64,000 nucleotides of DNA from JAYPWI01 sp964629575 (GTDB lineage Bacteria > Actinomycetota > Acidimicrobiia > Acidimicrobiales > Poriferisodalaceae), in contig CAZVUM010000004.1 in NCBI GenBank assembly GCA_964629575.1, positions 1 through 64,000 on the forward strand, in the 5' to 3' direction. Positions 43,303-50,800 of the stretch are shown here, one piece after another. Below the pieces are notes generated by a model. That model did no database searches and was not told the DNA's origin. It saw only the letters and a list, made by a program, of their open reading frames with translations. Within the stretch, counting starts at the first letter, position 1. Each line of letters begins with the position of its first letter. The position numbers were made by a program, and so were the translations under genes.

Positions 43303-43752
43303 TCAGCCGACGTAGTCGCCGAGCGTGCCGCTCTCGATCGCCTCCACGGCGGCATCCACCTCGGCGATCGTGAACTGCCCCTCGAGGATCGCCTGCTCGA
43401 TGTCGCCACCCGCGGCGATCACGAGGGCGGCGGCGATGACGTTGGCTGCGTCGATGCCCGACACAGAGCCCTCGGGCTCCGCGGTCGGGTCGCTCTCGTG
43501 CTGCTCGTCGGACTCGTCAGGCAGTATCGCCGGAGTCGACTCCTCCGGGCCGGCAGCGACCGACGGAAGACCCACCGGCACCTCAGCCTTCGTGGCGGCG
43601 GACTCCTCGAGGACGTGCGTTTCCTGCTCGCTCTCCTGCGACGCGGCGCCGCTCGGCGTCACACCGCTCGAGCATGCACTCAGCGCGACCAGAGCAGCGA
43701 ACACGACCGCGACGAGGGCGACGCGGGCCACACGTGGGGGCTTGGTGATCAT
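43303..43752 (-). CDS. Hypothetical lipoprotein
   Basis: A 149-residue predicted lipoprotein: basic start, hydrophobic run VALVAVVFAALVALSAC with lipobox ALSAC, then a Ser/Glu-rich linker of about 70 residues. The C-terminal domain (IDAANVIAAALVIAAGGDIEQAILEGQFTIAEVDAAVEAI) is helical. No family recognised. Its ATG overlaps the stop of the upstream exported protein (TGATG), so they are translated together and may form a surface pair. Confidence 0.6.
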   Translation of the reverse strand: MITKPPRVARVALVAVVFAALVALSACSSGVTPSGAASQESEQETHVLEESAATKAEVPVGLPSVAAGPEESTPAILPDESDEQHESDPTAEPEGSVSGIDAANVIAAALVIAAGGDIEQAILEGQFTIAEVDAAVEAIESGTLGDYVG

Positions 43753-44657
43753 CAGGACTCGCCTCCGGGAACCGACGTGTCGGGCTCGGGCGTGTCCTCC
43801 ACGCCGTCGTCCGGCATACGTTCCTCATCGGTCGGGGTATCGGGTTCTTCGAGCTTTGGCGGCTCTGGAATGTCGGTCTCGTCGTCGGGGGGCAGGGGTG
43901 CGTCCTCGACGCCGTCGTCCCCGCTCCCGTCCCCGCCAGAGCGTCGTTCACGGCGATCCTCGCGACGGTCCTTGCGTTCGTCGGCCCGTTCGTTGCGGTT
44001 CTCGCCGCGGTCCTCGGCGCGATCGGCCCGCCGCTCGTCCCGTCTGGCGTCACGCTCGGCTGTCCGTTCCTCGCGCTCGGCGCGCCGCGCCTCGGCCTCT
44101 TCGGGCGTGGGCCCGTAGCCATTCTCGACCAGGGCCTGGCGCAGCTTGCCCTGGGTGACCTCGATCTCGCCCTCGTCCTCGAGGTACATGATGAAGATCT
44201 TGCGGAGGTTCAGGCCGTCGCCGTCGTCGCCCTCGTCGGTCTCGTCCTCGGCCAGCGTGAGGCCGTTCTCGGCCATGTAGTCGGCCAGGAACTCCGCCAG
44301 AGCGTCTTTGATCTCGCCCGTCTCGGTCTCCACACCGTTCGCGCCGAGGAAGCGCACCACTGCGTGCGCGAGGCCGTGGGAGTGGTTGGCCCGCTCGCGG
44401 ATGAGCTCCTCACGCTCCTCTTCGGGCAGCTCGGCGACCTCGTCGACCTTCTCCTCGTCGATGACACCGTCGTCGACGAGCTCGTCGACCTTGTCGGAGA
44501 TCTCCTCCACCAGCTCGGGCGGAAGGTCCTCCTGCGACAACCCGACCGTCTCGAGAAGCTGATCGAGGGTGTCCTGCGATTCGGCAGCCGCGCCCGGCGC
44601 GAGCACACCGCCGAGAAGAGCAACAGCCGCGATCGCTGCGGTCGCGCGTTTGATCAT
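43752..44657 (-). CDS. Exported, highly charged protein
   Basis: A 301-residue protein with a signal peptide (ATAAIAAVALLGGVLAPGAAA), an acidic helical domain (LSQEDLPPELVEEISDKVDELVDDGV, LNLRKIFIMYLEDEGE), and a 60-residue stretch of Arg/Glu/Asp repeats (such as RAEREERTAERDARRDERR). An acidic proline-rich tail follows. The repeats would form a charged single helix. ATG at 44657 has GGGGTGA upstream. Coupled by overlap to the lipoprotein gene. No family recognised. Confidence 0.65.
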   Translation of the reverse strand: MIKRATAAIAAVALLGGVLAPGAAAESQDTLDQLLETVGLSQEDLPPELVEEISDKVDELVDDGVIDEEKVDEVAELPEEEREELIRERANHSHGLAHAVVRFLGANGVETETGEIKDALAEFLADYMAENGLTLAEDETDEGDDGDGLNLRKIFIMYLEDEGEIEVTQGKLRQALVENGYGPTPEEAEARRAEREERTAERDARRDERRADRAEDRGENRNERADERKDRREDRRERRSGGDGSGDDGVEDAPLPPDDETDIPEPPKLEEPDTPTDEERMPDDGVEDTPEPDTSVPGGES

Positions 44658-44725
44658 CGTCACCCCATCCGTCGAGTCGGGTGAGGATCGGCAGGTGCTG
44701 CGTCCGCCTTGAGCACTGCGGCGGC

Positions 44726-44731
44726 GATACT
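44726..44731 (+). promoter_or_regulatory. -10-like GATACT, leaderless geometry
   Basis: GATACT ends six bases before the GTG at 44738 of the phosphodiesterase gene. Confidence 0.4.
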
Positions 44732-44737
44732 GGCTCC

Positions 44738-45493
44738 GTGAGCACTCACCCTTATCTCGACAACGAGGGGCCGATCGCCATCGCACACCGCGGTGGTGCG
44801 GGTGATCATCCCGAGAACACGATGCCCGCGTTCGCAGCTGCGGTGGCGCTCGGGTACCGGTACGTCGAGACCGACGTCCACGTGACGGCCGATGGGGCGC
44901 TCATCGCGTTCCACGACGACCGGCTGGACCGGGTCACCGACCGCTCGGGAGTGATCTCCGAGATGACGTGGACCGAGGTCTCCGAGGCGCGGGTCGGGGG
45001 GCTGGCGCCGATCCCTCTTCTCGCCGACCTCCTGACGACCTTTCCGGATCTCCGGGTCAACATCGATCCCAAGAGCGACGATGCGGTCGAGCCGCTGATC
45101 AGAGAGCTCCGGCGACTCGACGCGCTGGATCGCATCTGCGTGGGTTCCTTCTCCGACGCTCGGCTCGAGGCCCTCCATGACGCGTTCGGAGAGCGAATCT
45201 GTATGAGCGCGGGCCCTCGGGAGACGCTCAAGATGAAGCTGGCAAGCGCGGGCCTGCCGTTGCGCTCGTTCCGTGCACGCTGCGCACAGGTTCCGGTGAG
45301 TTTTCGGGGGATCCCGATCGTGAACGCCCGCTTCGTCACGCGCCTTCACCGATTGGGCCTCGCGGTTCACGTCTGGACGATCGACGACCCCGCGGAGATG
45401 AACCGGCTGCTCGACCTCGGCATCGACGGGATCATGACCGACCGGCTGCAGGTCCTGCTCGATGTGTTCGACGGGCGAGGCCTGGCCGCGTGA
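44738..45493 (+). CDS. Glycerophosphodiester phosphodiesterase
   Basis: A 251-residue TIM-barrel enzyme that splits glycerophosphodiesters into alcohol and glycerol 3-phosphate. Active-site residues are visible: IAHRGGAGDHPENT (His17, Arg18), YVETDVHVTADG (Glu44, Asp46) and IAFHDDRLDRVTD (His59). No signal peptide, so probably cytoplasmic. The C-terminal AVHVWTIDDPAEMNRLLDLGIDGIMTDR is typical. GTG at 44738 is supported by a GATACT box. Confidence 0.92.
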   Translation: MSTHPYLDNEGPIAIAHRGGAGDHPENTMPAFAAAVALGYRYVETDVHVTADGALIAFHDDRLDRVTDRSGVISEMTWTEVSEARVGGLAPIPLLADLLTTFPDLRVNIDPKSDDAVEPLIRELRRLDALDRICVGSFSDARLEALHDAFGERICMSAGPRETLKMKLASAGLPLRSFRARCAQVPVSFRGIPIVNARFVTRLHRLGLAVHVWTIDDPAEMNRLLDLGIDGIMTDRLQVLLDVFDGRGLAA

Positions 45494-45519
45494 GGCCTGG
45501 CGAGGTGACGTTTGGGGGG

Positions 45520-45525
45520 TAGCTT
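45520..45525 (+). promoter_or_regulatory. -10-like TAGCTT, leaderless geometry
   Basis: TAGCTT ends seven bases before the GTG at 45533. Confidence 0.4.
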
Positions 45526-45532
45526 CGGCCCG

Positions 45533-47122
45533 GTGAGCGCACCGATCGAAGTCCCGTACGTCACGCGCCATGCACCCAACGCAATGGTGTGCAGCATCGA
45601 CCATCTGGCGAGCGGGGCCGGCATCGCCGCGCTCCGAGCAGGTGGCAACGCAGCGGATGCGGCCATCGCGACATCGGCCGTACTCGCCGTGACCTCCCAG
45701 CACATGTGCGGCATGGGCGGCGACCTGTGGGCCCTCGTTCATCATGCGGACGGACAGCCACCTGACGCCCTCAACTCCAGCGGTCGCGCCGGCTCGGGCG
45801 CCGACCCGCAACGTCTCAGGGACGAAGGCCACACCGAGATGCCGTTCCGTGGCGATGCGCGCAGCATCCCCGTGCCGGGCTGCGTCGACGGGTGGCTCGC
45901 GCTGCACCGACGTCACGGGCGACTGCCGTTCGGCGACGTGGTGGCGAGCGCGATCGGTCTGGCTCGCGACGGCTTTCCGATCGGCCCGCAGTGCGCCGCA
46001 GCGACCCACCAGCTCCAGGGCTTGCCGAACACGGAGGACTACCTGAGCGCCGGCCCACCCCGAACCGGCCAGCGGATCAGACGTGAGGGCGTCGCGCGAG
46101 CGCTGGGGGCCATCGTGGCGGGGGGCCGGGACGCCCACTACCTCGGTGAGTTCGGGCGCGCGCTGTTGCAGTTCGGCGACGGCGAGTACACAGAGGACGA
46201 CCTGGCGTTCGACAACGCCGAATGGGTCGAGCCGATCGCCGTGGAGGCCTGGGGTCACCGCATGTGGACGGTGCCGCCCAACTCGCAGGGCTACCTGACC
46301 CTGGCCGCATCGTGGATCGCGTCGAGGCTCGATCTCCCCAGCGACAGCTCTGATCCGGCGTTCAGCCACCTGCTGATCGAAGCCGCCAAGCAGGCCGGCT
46401 ACGACCGTCCCGACGCGCTGCACGAAGGGGCCGACGGCCACACGTTGGTGAGCGAGGCGCGCCTCGGGCCGCGGGCCGCTGCGATCGACCGCACGACCAC
46501 GAGCCGGCTCGGTCTCAACACCTCGGATGGCGACACCATCTACCTCGCCACCGCCGACGCGGACGGGATGGGCGTGTCGCTCATCCAGAGCAACGCGTCG
46601 GGATGGGGCGCCAACGTCCTGCTCCCCGGGACCCGCATCTCGCTTCACAACCGCGGCCTCGGCTTCAACGTGATCGAGGGCCACCCTGCCGAGTACGGAC
46701 CGAGGCGCCGCCCGCCGCACACCCTCGCCCCGGCGCTCGTGCAGCGCCTCGACGGTTCGTTGCGGTACGTCCTCGGCACCATGGGGGGCGACACCCAGCC
46801 CCAGATCCTCCTCCAGCTCCTCGCCCGCCTCCTCCACACAGGAGAGAGCCCAGGGCGCGCTCTGGCCGCAGGGCGATGGCGACTTGCGGGGGCCAGCGCA
46901 ACGGGGTTCCACACGTGGACCGACCCCGACGAGATCGTTGTGGAGCTCGAAGGTCACGCCGACGGTCTGGACTCCGAGCTCGCCGACCTCGGTCATCGCG
47001 TGTCACGGGTCGGCAGGCACAGCAGCGCGTTCGGTCACGCGCACCTGATCGAGGTCGGTGAGGAGTCGCTCGGCGGCGCCAGCGATCCGCGCGCCCTCAC
47101 GGGCGGCGTCGCCGGCTATTGA
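45533..47122 (+). CDS. Gamma-glutamyltransferase-family protein
   Basis: A 529-residue Ntn-hydrolase. The large-subunit part has SIDHLASGAGIAALRAGGNAADAAIA and MCGMGGDLWALV. The self-cleavage site is likely before the Thr in GDTIYLATADADGMGVSLIQS, which would become the nucleophile. LPGTRISLHNRGLGF and GTMGGDTQPQ follow as usual. There is no signal peptide, unlike secreted members. Relatives act on glutathione-like or acylated substrates; the one here is not known. It has its own TAGCTT box 40 bases after the phosphodiesterase stop. Confidence 0.85.
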   Translation: MSAPIEVPYVTRHAPNAMVCSIDHLASGAGIAALRAGGNAADAAIATSAVLAVTSQHMCGMGGDLWALVHHADGQPPDALNSSGRAGSGADPQRLRDEGHTEMPFRGDARSIPVPGCVDGWLALHRRHGRLPFGDVVASAIGLARDGFPIGPQCAAATHQLQGLPNTEDYLSAGPPRTGQRIRREGVARALGAIVAGGRDAHYLGEFGRALLQFGDGEYTEDDLAFDNAEWVEPIAVEAWGHRMWTVPPNSQGYLTLAASWIASRLDLPSDSSDPAFSHLLIEAAKQAGYDRPDALHEGADGHTLVSEARLGPRAAAIDRTTTSRLGLNTSDGDTIYLATADADGMGVSLIQSNASGWGANVLLPGTRISLHNRGLGFNVIEGHPAEYGPRRRPPHTLAPALVQRLDGSLRYVLGTMGGDTQPQILLQLLARLLHTGESPGRALAAGRWRLAGASATGFHTWTDPDEIVVELEGHADGLDSELADLGHRVSRVGRHSSAFGHAHLIEVGEESLGGASDPRALTGGVAGY

Positions 47123-47143
47123 ACACCCTTCAACCGTCCGACC

Positions 47144-47326
47144 TCAGGGGGCGGGTGGCCCATATGGACAGTGACGGCAGCCGCTGTCGCAGCACGAACC
47201 CCGCCGCAGGTGGTACCCGGCGGTGAAGACGAACAGGCCGCCGCCGGGATCGATGTAGCCGTCCTCGCCGGCGGCATCGGCCCGATCGTGAGCGGCAACG
47301 ACGCCTGGGCTCAGCGGTTCTTCCAC
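47144..47326 (-). CDS. DUF5522-like small cysteine protein
   Basis: A 60-residue protein ending in YIDPGGGLFVFTAGYHLRRG and CCDSGCRHCPYG, the pattern of DUF5522 proteins of unknown role. The four clustered cysteines plus His probably bind a metal. It starts at a GTG that overlaps the end of the enoyl-CoA hydratase gene by 16 bases and would be read from the same transcript. Confidence 0.7.
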   Translation of the reverse strand: MEEPLSPGVVAAHDRADAAGEDGYIDPGGGLFVFTAGYHLRRGSCCDSGCRHCPYGPPAP

Positions 47327-48126
47327 TGGACCTGCCGACGGCTGAGGAACGAACTCATCGCCTCACGGCTGTCCTCGGTCTGGCTGGCCATGATCTGGTT
47401 GCGGTTCTCGATGTCGATGCCGGCGCGGAGGCTCGGGATCTCGAGGTTGGCCCACATGACCTCCTTCGTCATCCACACGCCGAAGGGGCTGTTGGCGGCG
47501 ATCTCCTCCGACACGCCGAGGCAGACGTCCATCAGATCATCGTCGGGGACAACCCGACTCACGAGACCGATGCGATCCGCCTCCGCGCTGTCGAACACCC
47601 GGCCGGTCAGCAGCAGCTCCCACGCGCGGGACGCTCCGATGAGGCGGGGCAGCATCCACGAGACACCGATGTCGCAGCCGCTCAAGCCGAGCCGCACGAA
47701 CGCGGTGCCGAACTTGGCCGATTCGGCGCAATACCGAACGTCGCTCGCGCACGCGATCGCGAAGCCTCCCCCGGCGGCCGCGCCGTTGATCGCCGAGATG
47801 ATCGGCTGACGGACGTCTCGCATGTGATGGACGAGTTCGGCGATGTACTGCTGAGTGGCCATGCCCTGCTGGGGTCGACCGAAGTCCTCGGTCCCCGGCA
47901 CCGCTCCGAAGCCTGTGAGATCCAGGCCGGCACAGAATCCACGGCCCGCTCCGGTGATGATCACCGACCGCACGTCGTGGTCGCTGTCGACGTCGTCGAG
48001 CGCACGGTGCAGATCCTCGACGAGGTCGAACGTCAGGGCGTTCAGTCGCTCGGGGCGATTGAGGGTGATCCGCGCCACACCGTCGGCAGGGGCATCGACC
48101 AGGACATTCTCGTACTCGTGTTGCAT
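47311..48126 (-). CDS. Enoyl-CoA hydratase/isomerase family protein
   Basis: A 271-residue crotonase-fold enzyme: ARITLNRPERLNALTFDL, VIITGAGRGFCAGLDLTGFG (first oxyanion-hole strand), INGAAAGGGFAIACASDVRYC (second oxyanion segment) and FVRLGLSGCDIGVSWMLPRLIGASRAWELLLTG-type core. Where many hydratases have catalytic Glu at the third motif, Asp is visible (GCDIGVSW), so the exact reaction is uncertain. ATG at 48126 has GGAGG, and TAGATT lies further upstream. Followed by the DUF5522-like gene. Confidence 0.9.
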   Translation of the reverse strand: MQHEYENVLVDAPADGVARITLNRPERLNALTFDLVEDLHRALDDVDSDHDVRSVIITGAGRGFCAGLDLTGFGAVPGTEDFGRPQQGMATQQYIAELVHHMRDVRQPIISAINGAAAGGGFAIACASDVRYCAESAKFGTAFVRLGLSGCDIGVSWMLPRLIGASRAWELLLTGRVFDSAEADRIGLVSRVVPDDDLMDVCLGVSEEIAANSPFGVWMTKEVMWANLEIPSLRAGIDIENRNQIMASQTEDSREAMSSFLSRRQVQWKNR

Positions 48127-48208
48127 CGGAGCCTCCAGAGCGCGCCGAATCTACCCGCCCGGTGCGACCCGTGTTCGAGATGTCGGAGCCGCTCGGGGCT
48201 CAGACGAC

Positions 48209-48721
48209 TCAGTTGGCGATCGCGGCCACTTCGATGCGGCCAGGACCCAGGGCCCGGGCGGTGGCCAACGCTCGATCGACGACGTCGATCAGCTCGGCGG
48301 CATCCATCGCGTGCGAGGGGTAGCAGGCAAGACCGGCCGACATCGTCACGACGTCGCGTGCCGGGGTGTCGAGAAGCGCCCGACGAATACGGTCGGCGGC
48401 CCACACAGCACCTGTTTCTGCCGTGTCGTCGAGTACCGCTGCGATCACGCCGGGGCGGATCTGGCAGATGGTGTCGGAGTCGCGCAGGGTGTTGCGGACC
48501 ACTCGCGCCATCACGCGCATCGCATGATCGCGGAGGTACGGCGCGAAGGTGGCGAACTCATCGATCTCGAAATGGCAGACCGACACCGGCTTGAGCGTGC
48601 GCCGGGCCAGAGCGACCTTGCGATCGACAGACAGCGTGAAGAAACGGTCATCGGGAAGCCCAGTGATCGGATCGCTGATCGATTCCACACCCTCGGCATC
48701 CGGCATTCGCATTGACCCCAT
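48209..48721 (-). CDS. Degenerate GGDEF-type domain protein
   Basis: A 170-residue single domain with the outline of a diguanylate cyclase: DPITGLPDDRFFTLSVDRKVALARR, FEIDEFATFAPYLRDHAMRVMARVVRNTLRDSD, TMSAGLACYPSHAMDAAELIDVVDRALATA. The GGDEF signature itself is absent; that site reads QIRPGVIAAVL. It is thus unlikely to make cyclic di-GMP and may bind nucleotide or protein. ATG at 48721; no clear ribosome site. The 221 bases up to the next gene contain only a short doubtful frame. Confidence 0.7.
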   Translation of the reverse strand: MGSMRMPDAEGVESISDPITGLPDDRFFTLSVDRKVALARRTLKPVSVCHFEIDEFATFAPYLRDHAMRVMARVVRNTLRDSDTICQIRPGVIAAVLDDTAETGAVWAADRIRRALLDTPARDVVTMSAGLACYPSHAMDAAELIDVVDRALATARALGPGRIEVAAIAN

Positions 48722-48930
48722 GAACGAGCACACTCCCTGTCTGAGGCACGGCTGCTTCGTCGGGCTGTGGCGCCACGAACGCTGCAAGTGGCCAGGGTGC
48801 CACGGTTCGCGTCGGGCGACAAGATCGCGATCGCCGAGTCCCGGATGGGACGTCGATTCCCCATCGGCAGTTGCCACGCCGCGACTGAGGAACACGTGGT
48901 GGGACCCGCTTGCGCTCCTCGCCGATGCCC

Positions 48931-48936
48931 TAGGGT
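48931..48936 (+). promoter_or_regulatory. -10-like TAGGGT, leaderless geometry
   Basis: TAGGGT ends six bases before the ATG at 48943. Confidence 0.45.
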
Positions 48937-48942
48937 CGCCTG

Positions 48943-49812
48943 ATGCGACTCGCACGACACGAGACAGCCACCGGCCCCCGCATCGCGGCAGTGGTCGACC
49001 AGGACGGCGCCGAGGTCCTCGTGGATCTCGACGTCTCCCACACCGATCTCCCCGGGCTTCTGGCCGCTGTCGGCAACGATCCGGCGGGGCTCGCTGCCCT
49101 CGCGAGCGGCGCCACCACACCGCTGAGCGAGGCACGTTTGCTGTCGCCCGTCGGTGCACCCCCAGCGATTCTGGCGATCGGCCTCAACTACAGGGCCCAC
49201 GCCGAGGAGGGCGGGCGCGACGTGCCCACCACCCCGGTGATCTTCACCAAGCACCACAACTGCATCATCGGTCCCGGCGAGGGCATCCACATCCCCAACG
49301 CGGCCCCAGATCGAGTCGACTACGAGGGCGAGTTGGCGGTCGTGATCGGTAAGCGGTGCCGCCATGTCCCACGGGATCGGGCGAGCGAGGTCATCGCCGG
49401 CTACACGATCATGAACGACGTGTCGGTCCGCGACTGGCAACGGGCGAGCCAAACGATGCTGATGGGCAAGTCGTGGGACACCCACGGCCCCACAGGCCCC
49501 TGGATGGTCACCGGCGATGCCGTCGACCCGCATGCGCTCCAGCTCACCACGCGGGTCAACGGCGAGGTACGCCAGGACTCCAACACCGACGATCTGGTGT
49601 TCGACTGCTTCGACATCGTGGAGCACCTCTCGACAGCGTTCACCCTCGAGCCGGGAACGCTGATCGCCACGGGCACTCCCGCAGGCGTCGGCCTGTACTG
49701 GGATCCGCCCAAGATGCTGGGTCCGGGCGACGAGGTCGCGATCACGATCGAGGGCATCGGAACGCTTTCCAACCCGGTGATCGCCGAGCCGTCCGACACT
49801 GCGCTGATCTGA
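48943..49812 (+). CDS. Fumarylacetoacetate hydrolase-family protein
   Basis: A 289-residue FAH-superfamily enzyme: AILAIGLNYRAHAEEGG, VIFTKHHNCIIGPGEGI, DYEGELAVVIGKRCRHV (acidic metal ligands), YTIMNDVSVRDWQ, and TGTPAGVGLYW. The longer N-terminal domain and the HHNCIIG variation differ from the paralogue at 12660. Reaction likely hydrolysis, isomerisation or decarboxylation in aromatic or sugar acid breakdown. The glycosylase gene follows after four bases. Confidence 0.87.
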   Translation: MRLARHETATGPRIAAVVDQDGAEVLVDLDVSHTDLPGLLAAVGNDPAGLAALASGATTPLSEARLLSPVGAPPAILAIGLNYRAHAEEGGRDVPTTPVIFTKHHNCIIGPGEGIHIPNAAPDRVDYEGELAVVIGKRCRHVPRDRASEVIAGYTIMNDVSVRDWQRASQTMLMGKSWDTHGPTGPWMVTGDAVDPHALQLTTRVNGEVRQDSNTDDLVFDCFDIVEHLSTAFTLEPGTLIATGTPAGVGLYWDPPKMLGPGDEVAITIEGIGTLSNPVIAEPSDTALI

Positions 49813-49816
49813 CGTC

Positions 49817-50743
49817 GTGCATCTCGCACGCGACGACGTTCCAGATCACAGCGAGCGCTTCGAGTTCGACTTTCGTCTCGATCAAGGGCGCTCCATGGGT
49901 CGCACGGGGGGCAAGGGGCCACTGGGACCGGTCACCTACGACGGACCCGACCTCTGGCGCGCCGAGGATCTGCCCTCGGGGCGGGCCACGCTGCGGATCC
50001 GGCGTGACGGAAACGTCGCACATGTGGATGCGTGGGGCCCGGGGCTTGCCGAGGCCATGGAGAAGGTTCCAGGGCTGCTCGGCGCGCTCGACGATCCCGC
50101 ACGGCTCGTCCCCGCGGACCCGGTGGTCGCCCGCTGGGTCAAGCGGTTCCCACACGCCCGGATGACCCGCACCGGGACGATCTGGGAACACCTGTTGCCC
50201 ACCATCTCGGGCCAGAAGGTGCCGGGACCCAACGCCAAGGCCGGCTGGCAGGGAATGCTGCGAAGGTGGGGTCGGCGCCCCGAGGGTCCCGCACCCGCCG
50301 ATCTCATGCTGCCCCCGGACCCCGACGTCATCGCCGGGCTCGGCTACGCGGAGTTCCACCGCCTCGACATCGAGCGGAAACGGGCCGAGATCATCATCGA
50401 GGTCGGTCGACGCCATCGTCGACTCGAGGAAGCGGCGACCATGGAAGGGCCCGCGGCCCGAACGCGGCTCGAAGCCATTCGCGGAATCGGACCGTGGACG
50501 TCGTCGATCGTGACCCAGCTGGCCCTGGGCGATCCCGATTCGGTCATCGTTGGCGACTACTGGATCCCGTCGTACGTGTCGTGGCATCTGGCCGGCGAAC
50601 GCCGGGCCAGCGACGAGCGGATGCTGGAGCTCCTGGAGCCCTACCGGGGGCAGCGGGCCCGGGTCCAGAGCTTCGCCAAAGGGGCAGGCGCTCCCCCGCG
50701 TCGCGGCCCCCGCCTCGCCCTGGTCGACATCCAGGGCCGATAA
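49817..50743 (+). CDS. HhH-GPD DNA glycosylase (AlkA-like)
   Basis: A 308-residue predicted base-excision enzyme. The helix-hairpin-helix is EAIRGIGPWTSSIVTQLALGD, and the catalytic Asp follows in VIVGDYW (about residue 247). The N-terminal half resembles the AlkA-type fold more than EndoIII, and there is no iron-sulfur cysteine motif. It would remove alkylated purines such as 3-methyladenine. Start is GTG at 49817, four bases after the FAH gene, so co-transcribed. It ends at the nested inverted repeat. Confidence 0.83.
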   Translation: MHLARDDVPDHSERFEFDFRLDQGRSMGRTGGKGPLGPVTYDGPDLWRAEDLPSGRATLRIRRDGNVAHVDAWGPGLAEAMEKVPGLLGALDDPARLVPADPVVARWVKRFPHARMTRTGTIWEHLLPTISGQKVPGPNAKAGWQGMLRRWGRRPEGPAPADLMLPPDPDVIAGLGYAEFHRLDIERKRAEIIIEVGRRHRRLEEAATMEGPAARTRLEAIRGIGPWTSSIVTQLALGDPDSVIVGDYWIPSYVSWHLAGERRASDERMLELLEPYRGQRARVQSFAKGAGAPPRRGPRLALVDIQGR

Positions 50744-50800
50744 CCCCTTCTGCCAGCTTGTGTGGTGACCCCGGTCACCGTGGAAGCTGGCAGAACGGGG
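50744..50800. terminator. Nested inverted repeat filling a convergent gap
   Basis: Outer arms ccccttctgccagctt (50744-50759) and aagctggcagaacgggg (50784-50800) pair with one bulged base; inside is the palindrome ggtgaccccggtcacc (50764-50779). It fills exactly the space between the stop codons of two convergent genes, so a bidirectional terminator is likely. No U-run. Confidence 0.7.

Noticed and set aside
48720..48942. A short plus-strand frame beginning MNEHTPCLRHGC with four cysteines
   Set aside because: It runs on in the wrong frame far into the FAH gene and codon use falls off after about 30 codons, so it is probably chance. It could only be kept if homologues appear.
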